DNA of 64,000 bases from Ruficoccus amylovorans (GCF_014230085.1 NZ_JACHVB010000034.1:147825-211824); one strand, 5' to 3'. Positions 37,523-46,511 are shown, numbered from the stretch's first letter. Notes: generated by a model not told the origin, from the letters alone. Program-made: numbers and translations.

Positions 37523-37603
37523 GAATGGCTAAATGGCTAATTGTTAATTGTTGGATGCTGAACGTAGATAACAACAATTAGCCATTTAACTATTTAGCCA
37601 TTC
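37523..37603. repeat. Long imperfect inverted repeat
   Basis: GAATGGCTAAA (37523-37533) pairs with TTTAGCCATTC (37593-37603), and the inner TGGCTAATTGTT pairs with AACAATTAGCCA, leaving a loop of about 24 nt. It lies just 3' of the minus-strand DUF721 gene. Related TGGCTAA motifs recur near 44345. Confidence 0.65.
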
Positions 37604-37612
37604 GGTTTTTGA

Positions 37613-37981
37613 TCAACCGTTGAGGATGACGATTTCGTTGATTGTGTGGCAGCCGGGCAGCGCCTGAATCTTGCGGAGGATGCGGTTTTGATTGAACTGA
37701 AGCTCCTGCCGGATGACGGGGCTGCCCGCGAGGATAATCAGCTTGCGGCCCTGGACGAGCCGCTGCGGGCGGCAACGGTGGGCGGTGCGCTCGCCGACAA
37801 CGTCTTTCCAGTTGGCCATGATGACATCTTCAATGTTGTCCTTCCCGATCTGGTAGCGTTCGAAAATCACCTCGACCAGGTTGTCCAGGGTGGTGGCGCT
37901 GCGCATCTTGGCCCGGCTGCGCCTGGCGGGGATGCCGCGCAGGCTGGCGATAAGGTCTTCGATGTCGGGCCGGAAGTGCAC
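37613..37981 (-). CDS. DUF721/DciA family protein
   Basis: A 122-aa protein matching the DUF721/DciA family: the order W-x-x-VVG (NWKDVVGERTAHRC), then GRKLIILAGSPVIRQELQFN, is the family core. DciA is the ancestral loader of the replicative helicase DnaB in bacteria lacking DnaC, so a replication-initiation role is likely. The start codon is GTG at 37981. It lies 18 bp downstream of the HAD hydrolase gene on the same strand. Confidence 0.82.
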   Translation of the reverse strand: MHFRPDIEDLIASLRGIPARRSRAKMRSATTLDNLVEVIFERYQIGKDNIEDVIMANWKDVVGERTAHRCRPQRLVQGRKLIILAGSPVIRQELQFNQNRILRKIQALPGCHTINEIVILNG

Positions 37982-37999
37982 GCGTATACAGAAGCGGGT

Positions 38000-38710
38000 T
38001 TAGGGCTGGGGCGCAAGTCTGGCCATCAGTTCGGGCAAACCTTCCAGGTGCAGTACGCCGGGGGTGGGATCGCCGCGCTCGTCGGTGAAGGCCCGTTGAC
38101 GCCCGACCTGGACCGCCCGCCAGCCCGAGGCCAGCGCCCCGGCAATGTCCTCGTGCGGGGTGTCCCCGATGTGGAGCAGGTGGGCCGGTTCGGCCTGGAG
38201 GGCCTCCTCGGCGGCAGCAAACATTTTTCGGTGCGGCTTGCCAGCGCCGACGACGGAGGACAGCACCACGGCGTCGAAAAAGCCGTCCAGCTCCAGTTCG
38301 CGCAGGAGTCGCAGGAGGCGTTCGTCGTTGTTGGAGAGGATGCCGAGCCGGTAGCCGCGTCCGCGCAGCCGGGAAAGGATCTCGCGCACCCCGGGAAGCA
38401 TCCGCCAACTGGAGGGGCGGGCGTAGCCCTCCCAGAGATAGTCAAAAAGCGCGGGCAACTTTTCCGGTGGGCACAGACCCGCGAAGGTAAGTGCTACGAT
38501 TTCTTGCCAGCCTTCGCGGTTGAGAATACCCCCGCGCGGCCCGGCGTTGACCTGCTTGAAGGCCGCCGCGAAGCGAGCCTGAAGCTCTTCCGCCCGGGCC
38601 TCGCCGCCGAACTTCTCCAGTGCCGCCGCGTAGGATTCGCCCACCGAGGGGTGGGGCGAGAGCAGCGTCCCGGCAACGTCGAAGGTAATGGCGCGAATGT
38701 CGCTAAACAT
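38000..38710 (-). CDS. HAD-superfamily hydrolase
   Basis: A 236-aa cytoplasmic phosphatase-like protein. HAD motif I is TFDVAGTLL: nucleophile Asp present, the second position is Ala rather than Asp, as in HDHD3-like members. Motif II is LGILSNND, motif III the Lys in VGAGKPHRKMF, and motif IV HIGDTPHEDI. The helical cap insertion lies between motifs I and II. I chose the ATG at 38710 (MFSDIRAITFD); an ATG at 38740 would add ten non-conserved residues. The substrate is unknown. Confidence 0.88.
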   Translation of the reverse strand: MFSDIRAITFDVAGTLLSPHPSVGESYAAALEKFGGEARAEELQARFAAAFKQVNAGPRGGILNREGWQEIVALTFAGLCPPEKLPALFDYLWEGYARPSSWRMLPGVREILSRLRGRGYRLGILSNNDERLLRLLRELELDGFFDAVVLSSVVGAGKPHRKMFAAAEEALQAEPAHLLHIGDTPHEDIAGALASGWRAVQVGRQRAFTDERGDPTPGVLHLEGLPELMARLAPQP

Positions 38711-38902
38711 GGCGGCCAAGGGTAACGCCGCTTCCGGCACTTGACGAAGCTAAATCGTGGCCGGGGTCTTATCCGCGTCCCAGAATGTGAATGATTTTAA
38801 CAGGAAGGTCGGGAAGAACAGAAAGAAAAGGTCTGTGGCGCACATTCCCGTTCTTCCCGGTCTTCCTGTTAAATATCCTTACGGTGGAGAAATGAATGTG
38901 TG

Positions 38903-39691
38903 CTACCGGTGTGCGTCCACCCCGTGCTCGCAGCGGATGCGGCCCGAGTCGAGGGTTTGCTGCAGGCGGGCCTTGTTGGCGGCGTAGTCGTCGCGGGGGA
39001 GGAAGGGATGGTTCAAGTGCAGCAGGACGGCCCGCCCGTGCACGAGCAGCCGGTCGCGGCCGAGGTGGTAGAGCCGGGCGGCCAGGTCGGAGTCTTCCGC
39101 GCCCCAGCCCTCGAAGGATTCATCGTAGCCGTTGACGGCGAGCAGGTCCTCGCGCCAGAGGCCGAGGTTGCAGCCGAGCACGCCGTGCAGTTCGCGGTTG
39201 CGTTTGATCTTCGGGACGGGCAGGCGGATGGCCTTGAAGCGACCCGAGATTTTCCCCGTCCAGAACAGCTTCCGTGCGCTGGCGCGGCCGTCGAGGAAGG
39301 CGGGGACGGATTTCTCGTCCAGAAAGGTGCGTCGGCCCTGTACGAAACAGCCTTCGCGGGCCAGCCCCTTGTGGTCGGCCACGAAGCGTTTGCCGGGGAT
39401 GCAGTCCCCATCGATGAAGACGAGGTAATCGCTGGTGGCGCGGGCGATGGCAAGGTTGAGAATGCGCGAGCGGCGGTAGCCCTTGTCTGCCTGCGAGCAG
39501 TGGACGAGCGGGCAGCCGAGGCGGTCGCGCCAATCGGCGGCGACGGCGGCAGTGGCGGCGTCCTCGTCGTCTTCGGCCAGGATGACTTCGTGTGGCAGCT
39601 CCGTTCCCCCGTGGATGGCGGCCAGGACCTTGTCCAGCGCCCGGGGGTTGCGGTAGGTGTTAACAATCAGGCCGAGGCTGAAATTTTTCAC
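38903..39691 (-). CDS. Glycosyltransferase family 2 (GT27/GT7-C-type) protein
   Basis: A GT-A fold enzyme of about 262 aa. The N-terminal nucleotide-sugar region is GLIVNTYRNPRALDKVL. The metal-binding DxD-like motif is FIDGDCIPG, and the acceptor/base block is WREDLLAVNGYDESFEGWG with EDSDLAARL. I favour a GTG start at 39691 (VKNFSLG), 32 bp inside the end of the upstream gene; an ATG at 39748 would overlap it more. It is the last gene of the three-gene glycosyltransferase run and likely adds an LPS-core or O-antigen sugar. Confidence 0.85.
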   Translation of the reverse strand: MKNFSLGLIVNTYRNPRALDKVLAAIHGGTELPHEVILAEDDEDAATAAVAADWRDRLGCPLVHCSQADKGYRRSRILNLAIARATSDYLVFIDGDCIPGKRFVADHKGLAREGCFVQGRRTFLDEKSVPAFLDGRASARKLFWTGKISGRFKAIRLPVPKIKRNRELHGVLGCNLGLWREDLLAVNGYDESFEGWGAEDSDLAARLYHLGRDRLLVHGRAVLLHLNHPFLPRDDYAANKARLQQTLDSGRIRCEHGVDAHR

Positions 39692-40472
39692 GGACTTCGG
39701 GCGTGGTGTTGTACTCGTAGAGGCGGCTGTGCCGCACGAGCGTGGCAAAGGAGGTCAGGCTGGCGATGTAGAGGCCGGGGAAGCCGTCGAGGAAGCCCCG
39801 GCGCAAGAAATAGGCCCGGAAGAACCGCCAGAAGGGGCGGAAAAGCGCGTGCGTGAGCGACCACTTTTTACCGTCGTCGAGCTGGCGGCGCAGGTAGATG
39901 TCCGAGTAGTAGTTGATTTTTTCGATCTGGCTGTTGAGCGTCGGGTTGGAGTAGTGCAGCAGGTCGCCGGCAAGCAACTGGCTGCGGCCTTCCAGCTCGA
40001 TTTTCGTGTGCTCGGGGCTGCCGCCCCAGCGCCCCTTGCCCAGCCGGATGAGGCGCAGGCAGTGGTCCGGGTACCAGTCGCCGTGCTTGATCCAGCGCCC
40101 GAGGAACCAGACCTTGCGCGGGAAGTGCGCACCAGCGAAGGCCGGGTCGTCGGCTTCGATAAAGGCCCGCAGGGAGGCGGCCAGGGTCTCGTCCACGATC
40201 TCGTCGCAGTCGAGGTTGAGCACCCAGGGCTGGGTGGCCTGGTCGAGGGCGAGGTTTTTCTGCTCGCGGAAGCCTTGCCAGGGATGTTCGAAAATCTTGG
40301 CCCCGTACTCGTCGCGGGCGATGGTTTCGGTGCCGTCAGTGCAGTCGTTATAGACCAGTACGATCTCCGAGGCCATGTCCTTGACCGCGTCGAGGCAGGC
40401 ACGGATGCGGTGCGCCTCGTTGTGGGCGAGGAGGCAAACGGTGAGCGGGAGCGGGCCGCGGGCGGTACTCAT
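39660..40472 (-). CDS. Glycosyltransferase family 2, WaaE/KdtX-like
   Basis: A 270-aa GT2 enzyme of the LPS-core WaaE type. It shows LTVCLLAHNEAHRIRACLDA, the VYNDCTDGTE block, the metal-binding NLDCDEIVDE, and GDWYPDHCLRLIRLGKGRW, typical of this subfamily. A membrane-associated basic/aromatic stretch (FRPFWRFFRAYFLRRGF) lies near 215-235. Its start overlaps the heptosyltransferase-like gene stop by 4 bp (ATGA). It probably transfers glucose or a similar sugar to the inner core. Confidence 0.9.
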   Translation of the reverse strand: MSTARGPLPLTVCLLAHNEAHRIRACLDAVKDMASEIVLVYNDCTDGTETIARDEYGAKIFEHPWQGFREQKNLALDQATQPWVLNLDCDEIVDETLAASLRAFIEADDPAFAGAHFPRKVWFLGRWIKHGDWYPDHCLRLIRLGKGRWGGSPEHTKIELEGRSQLLAGDLLHYSNPTLNSQIEKINYYSDIYLRRQLDDGKKWSLTHALFRPFWRFFRAYFLRRGFLDGFPGLYIASLTSFATLVRHSRLYEYNTTPEVREKFQPRPDC

Positions 40473-41479
40473 TGGGCAAGCATCTCCATGACCGTCTCGA
40501 CTACCTGATGGACCGAAATCGTGTCAATGCAGCGTTTGTCCTGCGCGCAGACGCGGGCGTGGGGCGAGCACGGGCAAAGCCCGCCCTGGAGGTGGCGGTT
40601 GCGCTCCCCGAGCGGGGCCCAGCGGCTGGAGGCGGTGGGGCCGAAAAGCCCGAGCGTGGGCACGCCCAGCCCGGCGGCCAAGTGGAGCGGGGCGGTGTCC
40701 GGTGAGACGAAAATCCGGGCGCGGGCGACGGCGGCGGCGAAGGCCCCGAGGCTGCCGAAGCGCGGCAGGATAACGGCCTGCGGGGCGACGGCGGCGAGCG
40801 CTTTTAAAAGCTCCTGCTCGCGTTCGCTGGGGCCGGAGGTGAAGGCCGTGGCGTGCCCGGCGGCGCGCAGGCGGCGGTCCAGCTCGGCCCAGTTGGCGGC
40901 GGGCCATTCCTTGCGGGGCTGGCTGGTGGAAAGGTGGCAGAGAATGGTCCCGGCGGGGACGAGGGCGTTGGCTTCGGCGCTCTCGGGAGGCGGGGCAAGG
41001 CGGATGGTGGTCTCGTCTTCGCGGTAGGGCACGTCCCAGCCGCTGAGGACCCAGGCGTCGCGGACGACTTCGTGGCGCGTCTGGTCCATCTCATCAACGA
41101 CTGTGGTGTAGCACAGTTTGCGGCCGGCGAATCCCTTGGGAGCGAGCACACCGAGGCGTTCTTTTGCCCCGATCAGGCGGCTGACGATGGCCCCCCGGTC
41201 GTTGCCGACGAAGTCCACCGAGCGGTCGAACTTGAGCCGTCGCAGCTCGCGCAGGGTCGGCCAACTGTCTCCGAGGCGGATTTTGCCGCGTGTGCGCGGG
41301 AGGCTCCAGACGCGGTCGATCCAGTCCAGTCCTTGCAGAAAGGGGGCGGCTTCGGAGGCCACGAGCACGTGCAGTTCGGCCTCGGGCCAGTGTCGCCGGA
41401 GCATGCGCAGCGCCGGGATCATGATAATTACATCACCAAGAAACTTGAACTTGATGGCTAGAATCCTCAGCTTCTTCAC
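40469..41479 (-). CDS. Glycosyltransferase family 9 (heptosyltransferase-like)
   Basis: A 336-aa GT-B enzyme of the ADP-heptose:LPS heptosyltransferase family. The N-terminal motif is KFKFLGDVIIMIPALRML. The C-terminal nucleotide-binding block is FVSPDTAPLHLAAGLGVPTL with LFGPTASSRW. The start is GTG at 41479 (no upstream ATG fits). It heads the minus-strand LPS run and is divergent from a second GT9 gene, with start regions that touch or overlap. Confidence 0.9.
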   Translation of the reverse strand: MKKLRILAIKFKFLGDVIIMIPALRMLRRHWPEAELHVLVASEAAPFLQGLDWIDRVWSLPRTRGKIRLGDSWPTLRELRRLKFDRSVDFVGNDRGAIVSRLIGAKERLGVLAPKGFAGRKLCYTTVVDEMDQTRHEVVRDAWVLSGWDVPYREDETTIRLAPPPESAEANALVPAGTILCHLSTSQPRKEWPAANWAELDRRLRAAGHATAFTSGPSEREQELLKALAAVAPQAVILPRFGSLGAFAAAVARARIFVSPDTAPLHLAAGLGVPTLGLFGPTASSRWAPLGERNRHLQGGLCPCSPHARVCAQDKRCIDTISVHQVVETVMEMLAQ

Positions 41480-42527
41480 GGTGAGTATAATTTCGGACAG
41501 TCCGGGGGCAGGCTATTTTTACCGCAAGATCAAGGATGCGCGCAAAGTGCTCGTGCTGGATCTGGGCTTTCTGGGTGACACGGTCCAACTGATACCGGCC
41601 TGCTACCGCATCAGGCAAGCACTTCCTGAGGCGGAGCTTCACGTGATGGTGGCCGACCACATCAAGGACGTGCTCAAGCTGACTCCCTGGATCGACAAAA
41701 TCCTCGGCTACCCGCGCTTCCCGAAGTCCGAAAGCCTGCTCAAAGACCTGCCGCGCGTGCGCCAATTGCGGGCGGCCCGCTACGACGCCGTCATCAATGT
41801 CAACGGCTCGGACCGCTCCAGCATCCTGACCGCCTTCACCCGCGCCCGCCACCGTCTCGGCCGGGTGCCGCCGAAGGTCTCGCTTTTCTGGAAATGGTGC
41901 TACACCGACTGGGTGAGCGCCCCTTTCGGGCAGATGCCCGTTTACCGTGCCCGCTGCCAGTGCCTGGATAAGGCTGGTTTCCCGCCGTTTAACGAGGAAT
42001 TCGGCGTGGTCGTGCCGGACGAACTCAAGGAAAAGGCTCGCCAACGCGTCGGCCTCGACGGCGGCTACGTCCACGTCAGCCCTTTTACGACCCTTGACTA
42101 CAAGGAGCTTCCGCTCCCGCTGCTGACGGCTTTTCTCAACCGCCTGCAAGCGGACAACCCCGGCCTCAAGCTGGTGCTCTCCTGCGCCCCCAACGAGCGC
42201 GAGCGGGGCAAGTTCCGCGAACTGCTGGCGCGGCTGGATTTCGAGCCGTGGCGGACGTTCAGCGGGGATCTTTCATTGCTGGAAGTGGCCGCTGTCATCG
42301 CTGGAGCCAGACTTCATCTGGGGGGCGATTCCGGGGCGATGAACTTGGCTTTCATGGTTGGGTCGCCCACTTTTACCTGGTTCCGCAACTACGAGAATCT
42401 CGTCGAATGGATGCCCGACGGCGTAAACCATTCGCACGTTATTGGTGAAGCCACCGATGAGGGACTTCAAGGAATCGGGATCGATGAGATGGTTGGCACG
42501 GTGCAGGACGCCCTGGCCAAGGTGTGA
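41454..42527 (+). CDS. Glycosyltransferase family 9 (heptosyltransferase-like), second copy
   Basis: A 357-aa GT9 enzyme. The N-terminal motif KVLVLDLGFLGDTVQLIPAC and the C-terminal HLGGDSGAMNLAFMVGSPT are family hallmarks. The start is uncertain: the ATG at 41454 overlaps the divergent GT9 gene by 26 bp, while GTG at 41481 would put the two divergent start codons one base apart. The reading frame further upstream (to 41118) runs antisense to the other GT9 gene and is not real. It acts in LPS inner-core assembly with its divergent neighbour. Confidence 0.88.
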   Translation: MARILSFFTVSIISDSPGAGYFYRKIKDARKVLVLDLGFLGDTVQLIPACYRIRQALPEAELHVMVADHIKDVLKLTPWIDKILGYPRFPKSESLLKDLPRVRQLRAARYDAVINVNGSDRSSILTAFTRARHRLGRVPPKVSLFWKWCYTDWVSAPFGQMPVYRARCQCLDKAGFPPFNEEFGVVVPDELKEKARQRVGLDGGYVHVSPFTTLDYKELPLPLLTAFLNRLQADNPGLKLVLSCAPNERERGKFRELLARLDFEPWRTFSGDLSLLEVAAVIAGARLHLGGDSGAMNLAFMVGSPTFTWFRNYENLVEWMPDGVNHSHVIGEATDEGLQGIGIDEMVGTVQDALAKV

Positions 42528-42576
42528 GGTAGTTGGGGTTCTCTGCTTTTTTACCGCAGAGGCGCAAAGACGCAGA

Positions 42577-42639
42577 GTTTTTTTGGGGAGAGCGCGAGCG
42601 GGTGTTTTTTTCAAAAAACACCCTCTCGCATAACCCTCC
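42577..42639. repeat. Convergent-gene hairpin repeat, copy 2
   Basis: The inverted repeat 42594-42629 (GCGAGCGGGTGTT / AACACCCTCTCGC, one mismatch) with a T/A loop matches the copy at 3338-3398. It lies between the + strand GT9 gene and the - strand ruvA gene. A purine-rich GCGCAAAGACGCAGAG stretch precedes it. Confidence 0.75.
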
Positions 42640-42687
42640 TACTTAAAACAAAAGCTATTTTGAATCGGTCTTGTCTGTCCTTGCGGC

Positions 42688-43299
42688 TCAGCCGAGAGCA
42701 GTCTTGATGAGGGCTTCGGTGCTGGCGTCAGGGCCGAGTTTATCCTGGGCTTTGCGCAGGGCCTTGTCGGCTTCGGGCGGCTTGTAGCCGAGCGTGACCA
42801 GCGCGGCCAGCGCGTCCTGAAAGCTGGAGCCCCCGACGAGAATTCCTTCCGTGCCGGTGCCTTCGGCGGACGGAGCGGCGGCGGGGATGCCGCCGGGGAA
42901 GACCTTGTCGCGCAGCTCGATCACGAGGCGTTCGGCGGTTTTTTTGCCGATGCCCTGGCATTTGGAGAGCAGCGCGATGTCGGAGTGGGCGATGGCCGTG
43001 CGCAGGCTGGCCACGGACATGCGGCTCATGATGTTGAGCGCGATCTTTGGGCCGATGCCGGAGACTTTTTCTACCAGCAGGCGGAAGAAATCCCGGTCCT
43101 CGCGGGTGGCGAAGCCGTAGAGCGTCTGCGAATCCTCGCGATAGACGGCTAGCGTGTGCAGCCGGGCGGTCTGTCCGATGCCGGGCAGCTTCTCAGCCGT
43201 GGTGACGGGGATAAAGACCTCGTAGCCGATACCGTTGGCTTCGATGACAGCGGACAGGGGGGCGGCTTCGACGAGTTTGCCTTCGAGCGAGACGATCAT
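42688..43299 (-). CDS. ruvA: Holliday junction branch-migration protein RuvA
   Basis: RuvA binds four-way junctions and loads the RuvB motor. The 203-aa protein has the N-terminal OB fold (MIVSLEGKLVEA), two helix-hairpin-helix motifs (VEKVSGIGPKIALNIMS and LSKCQGIGKKTAERLV), and the C-terminal RuvB-binding helices (FQDALAALVTLGYKPPEAD). ruvB and ruvC are not adjacent. It is a single gene converging on the GT9 gene. Confidence 0.96.
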   Translation of the reverse strand: MIVSLEGKLVEAAPLSAVIEANGIGYEVFIPVTTAEKLPGIGQTARLHTLAVYREDSQTLYGFATREDRDFFRLLVEKVSGIGPKIALNIMSRMSVASLRTAIAHSDIALLSKCQGIGKKTAERLVIELRDKVFPGGIPAAAPSAEGTGTEGILVGGSSFQDALAALVTLGYKPPEADKALRKAQDKLGPDASTEALIKTALG

Positions 43300-43602
43300 A
43301 GAAAGAGGGTATTAACCACAAAGACGCCAAGACACAAAGGGCAAAATGACGGACTTTTCCACTCCGGCCTGATACCGTTATAAACGGGTGAACTGGGGAT
43401 TTTTACAGGAAGGCCGCAAAGAGCGAAAAGAAGGAACGGGGAGCGTATGCTCACGTAGCACCGACCACGTAGCAAGAAGCCGCGACCTTTTAAAGTCGCG
43501 TAGGCGGGGGGCTGCTCTGTGTCCCGTCCGCCTGCCCCCGGGGTAGGAGCCTTTCTGGCTCCGTAGGGGCTCAGGCCCTTAAAGTCCAGTGCGGCCACGC
43601 AC
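43300..43602. other. Intergenic region between ruvA and dapB
   Basis: 303 bp with no gene. It carries an ACCACAAAGACGCC-type purine-rich repeat near 43315, typical of dispersed repeats in this group, and the double-hairpin repeat at its right end. Confidence 0.5.
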
Positions 43603-43612
43603 CTAGTCGCGG
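43520..43612 (-). repeat. Double-hairpin repeat at dapB 3' end
   Basis: The minus strand shows AAGGGCCTGAGCCCCT and GGAGCCAGAAAGGCTCC hairpins directly after the dapB stop. It matches the pnp 3' copy at 31614-31693 in hairpin order, the ACGGAGCC spacer, and the CGCGACTAGGT sequence around the stop codon. Confidence 0.6.
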
Positions 43613-44334
43613 AGGCCGAGGACGTCTTCGATGCGGTAGAGGCCAATGGGCTTGCCGACGACCCAGTGGGCGGCGCGGAGTGCGCCCTGGGCGAAGATGC
43701 GGCGGTCGGAAGCCTTGTGGGTCAGCTCGATACGCTCGCCGGGACCGGCGAACATCACCGTATGGTCGCCGACGACATCGCCGCCGCGCAGGGCGTGGAC
43801 GCCGATCTCGTCGTCGGGGCGCTCACCAACGAGGCCCTTGCGGCCATGCATCTCCTGCTCGGGGGTCAGGCCGCGGGCGGCGCGGATGATTTCCAGCAGG
43901 TGCTCGGCGGTGCCGCTGGGAGCGTCCTTCTTGTGGCAGTGGTGCATCTCGATCAGCTCGGGGTGGTACTCCCGGCCGAGGATTTTCGCGGCCTTGCCGA
44001 CGAGATAAAAGAGCAGGTTGACCCCGGTCGAGAAGTTCCCGGCCCAGACCATCGGGATCTGGGCGGTGTACTCGGCGACGGCTTCCTTCTCCTCCGGGGT
44101 GTGACCGGTGGTGCCGATGACGAGTGGCTTGCCGTACTCGGCGCAAAGCTTGGCCAGCGGCGCGGTGGCTTCGTGGAAGCTGAAGTCGATGGCGACTTCG
44201 CACTCCTTGAGGCCGGGCACGGGGTCGTCGCCCATGTCAATGGCGGCGACGATTTCGACTTCTTCGGCGGCAGCAATGGCCTGAATGGCTTGGCCCATGC
44301 GACCGCGGGCACCGTTGAGGAGGATTTTTACCAT
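43603..44334 (-). CDS. dapB: 4-hydroxy-tetrahydrodipicolinate reductase
   Basis: DapB reduces HTPA with NAD(P)H in the diaminopimelate/lysine pathway, supplying peptidoglycan and lysine. The 243-aa protein has the nucleotide-binding GARGRMGQAI, the catalytic loop ELIEMHHCHKKDAPSGTA, and HALRGGDVVGDHTV. It lies 60 bp after dapA on the same strand; the two are consecutive pathway enzymes. Confidence 0.96.
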   Translation of the reverse strand: MVKILLNGARGRMGQAIQAIAAAEEVEIVAAIDMGDDPVPGLKECEVAIDFSFHEATAPLAKLCAEYGKPLVIGTTGHTPEEKEAVAEYTAQIPMVWAGNFSTGVNLLFYLVGKAAKILGREYHPELIEMHHCHKKDAPSGTAEHLLEIIRAARGLTPEQEMHGRKGLVGERPDDEIGVHALRGGDVVGDHTVMFAGPGERIELTHKASDRRIFAQGALRAAHWVVGKPIGLYRIEDVLGLRD

Positions 44335-44394
44335 GAGAATTGCTAAATGGCTAAAAGGTTAAAGGGCTGGAGGCCGGGAATGTCGCGGCACGCT

Positions 44395-45285
44395 TTACAG
44401 GCCGAGCTTGCCGAGGACAGCGCTAAGCCGGGCAATGGATGCTGCGGTCATTTCGCACAGGGGCAGTCGCACCTCGTTGGAGGAGATCAGGCCGAGGCGA
44501 TGCATGGCGTACTTCACGGGCACGGGATTGGGCTCGATGAAAAGGGTCTTGAAGAGGCCGTAGTACTTGCGCGAGATCAGTTCGGCGGCGGCGTAGTCGC
44601 CCTTGAGCGCGAGCTGGACCATCTCAACCAGCGGGGCGACCACGAGGTTCGAGGCGACACTGATCACGCCCTTGGCCCCGAAGCTCATGAAAGGCAGGGT
44701 CAGGGAGTCGTCGCCGGAGAGGATCAGGTAGTCCGGGCCGAGCTTCTGGACCAGTTCGGCCACGCGCTCGGAGGAGCCGCCGGCTTCCTTGATCCCGCAG
44801 ATGTGCGGGTAGGCTTCGTAAAGGCGGGCGCAGGTGTCCACCCCGATGGAGATGCCGCAGCGGCCGGGGATCGAGTAAAGGATGATCGGCTTGTCGGTGG
44901 CCTCGGCCACGGCGCTGAAGTGCCGGAAAAGCCCTTCCTGGCTGGGCTTGTTATAGTAGGGGGCGACCTGGAGCATCCCGGTCACGCCCTCGACGGCGTC
45001 GGCCCCGCGCGTCAGTTCGACGGCCTCGGTGGTGGAGTTCGAGCCGGTCCCGGCCAGCACCGGCACCTTGCCCCCGGCCTGCGCCGCGATGCGCCGGATG
45101 ACCTCGGCGTGCTCCTGGTGGTTGAGGGTGGGGGACTCCCCTGTGGTGCCGACGGCGACCAGGCCGTTGATCCCGCCTTCGAGTTGGCTGGAGACGAGCC
45201 GCTCCAGGTCGTCATAGGCGACGGCACCCGCGCGCATCGGGGTGACGAGGGCGGTGTGGACGCCGTAAAATTGGGTTGTGTTCAT
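44395..45285 (-). CDS. dapA: 4-hydroxy-tetrahydrodipicolinate synthase
   Basis: DapA condenses pyruvate with aspartate semialdehyde. The 296-aa TIM-barrel enzyme shows GTTGESPTL near residue 48, the Tyr in VAPYYNKPSQEGL, YSIPGRCG, and the Schiff-base Lys in CGIKEAGG. It is the first gene of a dapA-dapB operon and is divergent from the pilT-like gene. Confidence 0.96.
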   Translation of the reverse strand: MNTTQFYGVHTALVTPMRAGAVAYDDLERLVSSQLEGGINGLVAVGTTGESPTLNHQEHAEVIRRIAAQAGGKVPVLAGTGSNSTTEAVELTRGADAVEGVTGMLQVAPYYNKPSQEGLFRHFSAVAEATDKPIILYSIPGRCGISIGVDTCARLYEAYPHICGIKEAGGSSERVAELVQKLGPDYLILSGDDSLTLPFMSFGAKGVISVASNLVVAPLVEMVQLALKGDYAAAELISRKYYGLFKTLFIEPNPVPVKYAMHRLGLISSNEVRLPLCEMTAASIARLSAVLGKLGL

Positions 45286-45377
45286 GGTCGGTTGAAATAG
45301 GATCAGCGGGCAAGAATGCTGCCCCGTTATTTTGACCGAACAAGTTGCGCCAAAGCCGGGAGCATGACAACGGGAAA

Positions 45378-46502
45378 ATGCCGACCCTACCGATGTCCGT
45401 AATCACTGAAACTTTCAACAGCCTGCTGCAACTGGCGGTGGAAAACTCCGCCAGCGACATCCACGTCAAGTCCAACAAGCCCGCCTACCTGCGCTTGCAC
45501 GGCAAGCTGGAGGTCGTGGACATGGACCCGCTGACTCCCGAGCAGGTGCGGGAGTTTCTGGAGGCGGCCATGCCGGCCTCGTTTTACGAGGATTGGAAAG
45601 AGAACGGGCAGATCGACTTTTCTTACGACCTGAACGACCTCGGGCTGGGCCGTTTCCGCGTCAACGGCTTTTACCAGCGGGGCACGCCGAGCATCGTTTT
45701 TCGGCACGTGAAGGAGACTCCGCCGACCTTCGCCGACCTCAACCACGAGCCTTCGGTTTTTCAGCAATTGGTTTCGGCCCGCGACGGGATTGTGCTCATC
45801 TGCGGGCCGACCGGCTCGGGCAAAAGCTCCACCCTCGCGGCCATGCTGGAGTATATCAACGAGAACTTCGAGCGCCACATTGTCACGCTGGAGGACCCGA
45901 TCGAGTTCAACTACACGGACAAGCGCTCGATCTTCAACCAGCGCGAAATCGGGCTCGACGCTCCGGACTTTGAGTCCGGTCTGAGGGCCGTCCTGCGGCA
46001 GGACCCGGACATCATCCTGATCGGTGAGATGCGCGACCGCGCCACTTTCGAGACCGCGCTGCACGCCTCCGAGACCGGGCACCTGGTCTTTGGCACGATC
46101 CACGCCTCCAACGCTCAGCAGGCGGTGCAGCGGTTGTTCGAGTTTTTCCCGGTCAACCAGCAGGAGAGCATGCGGCGGCAGATCGCCATCGGCCTGCGGG
46201 CGACCGTCACCCAGCGCCTTTTGCCCAAGCTGGAAGGCGAGGGGCGTGTCCCGGCGGTGGAAATATTCGTCGTGGACGCGCTCGGGCGCAAGGTGATCGA
46301 AGACGGCGAGTTCCAGAAAATCCCAGCCGTAATCGAGGCCGGGGAGGAAGTCGGCTCCAAGTCCTTCAATCAGGATCTCTACCGCCTGGTCAAGGCGGGG
46401 GTCGTCGGCAAACAGGACGCGCTGGCCTATTCCCCCAACCCCAAGGCCCTCGAAATGAACCTCAAGGGCATCTTCCTCAGCTCCGGCGGCATCGTCGGGT
46501 AA
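45378..46502 (+). CDS. Type IV pilus retraction ATPase (PilT family)
   Basis: A 374-aa cytoplasmic hexameric ATPase that drives pilus retraction. The N-terminal PAS-like domain starts ASDIHVKSNKPAYLR. Walker A is GPTGSGKSSTLAAM. The Asp box region is VTLEDPIEF, Walker B LRQDPDIILIGEMRD, and the His box HLVFGTIHASNA. The PilU/PilT choice is not settled. The ATG at 45378 is chosen; a later ATG at 45393 is also possible, and the TTG at 45345 is unlikely. No pilus assembly genes are adjacent; the pseudopilins at 58.7-60.9 kb are far away. Confidence 0.92.
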   Translation: MPTLPMSVITETFNSLLQLAVENSASDIHVKSNKPAYLRLHGKLEVVDMDPLTPEQVREFLEAAMPASFYEDWKENGQIDFSYDLNDLGLGRFRVNGFYQRGTPSIVFRHVKETPPTFADLNHEPSVFQQLVSARDGIVLICGPTGSGKSSTLAAMLEYINENFERHIVTLEDPIEFNYTDKRSIFNQREIGLDAPDFESGLRAVLRQDPDIILIGEMRDRATFETALHASETGHLVFGTIHASNAQQAVQRLFEFFPVNQQESMRRQIAIGLRATVTQRLLPKLEGEGRVPAVEIFVVDALGRKVIEDGEFQKIPAVIEAGEEVGSKSFNQDLYRLVKAGVVGKQDALAYSPNPKALEMNLKGIFLSSGGIVG

Positions 46503-46511
46503 AGTCCGCAG

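Larger units (their letters stand above)
37136..37612. other. Repeat-rich intergenic region downstream of the betaine cassette
   Basis: This 477-bp gap holds three repeat signals: the palindrome at 37194-37223, an IS630-end-like sequence at 37490-37512, and the long inverted repeat at 37523-37603. A short open frame (37172-37408) was judged non-coding. Confidence 0.6.

Noticed and set aside
41118..41453. A longer N-terminus for the + strand GT9 gene
   Set aside because: This part is antisense to the divergent GT9 gene and has Ser/Arg-rich shadow composition.
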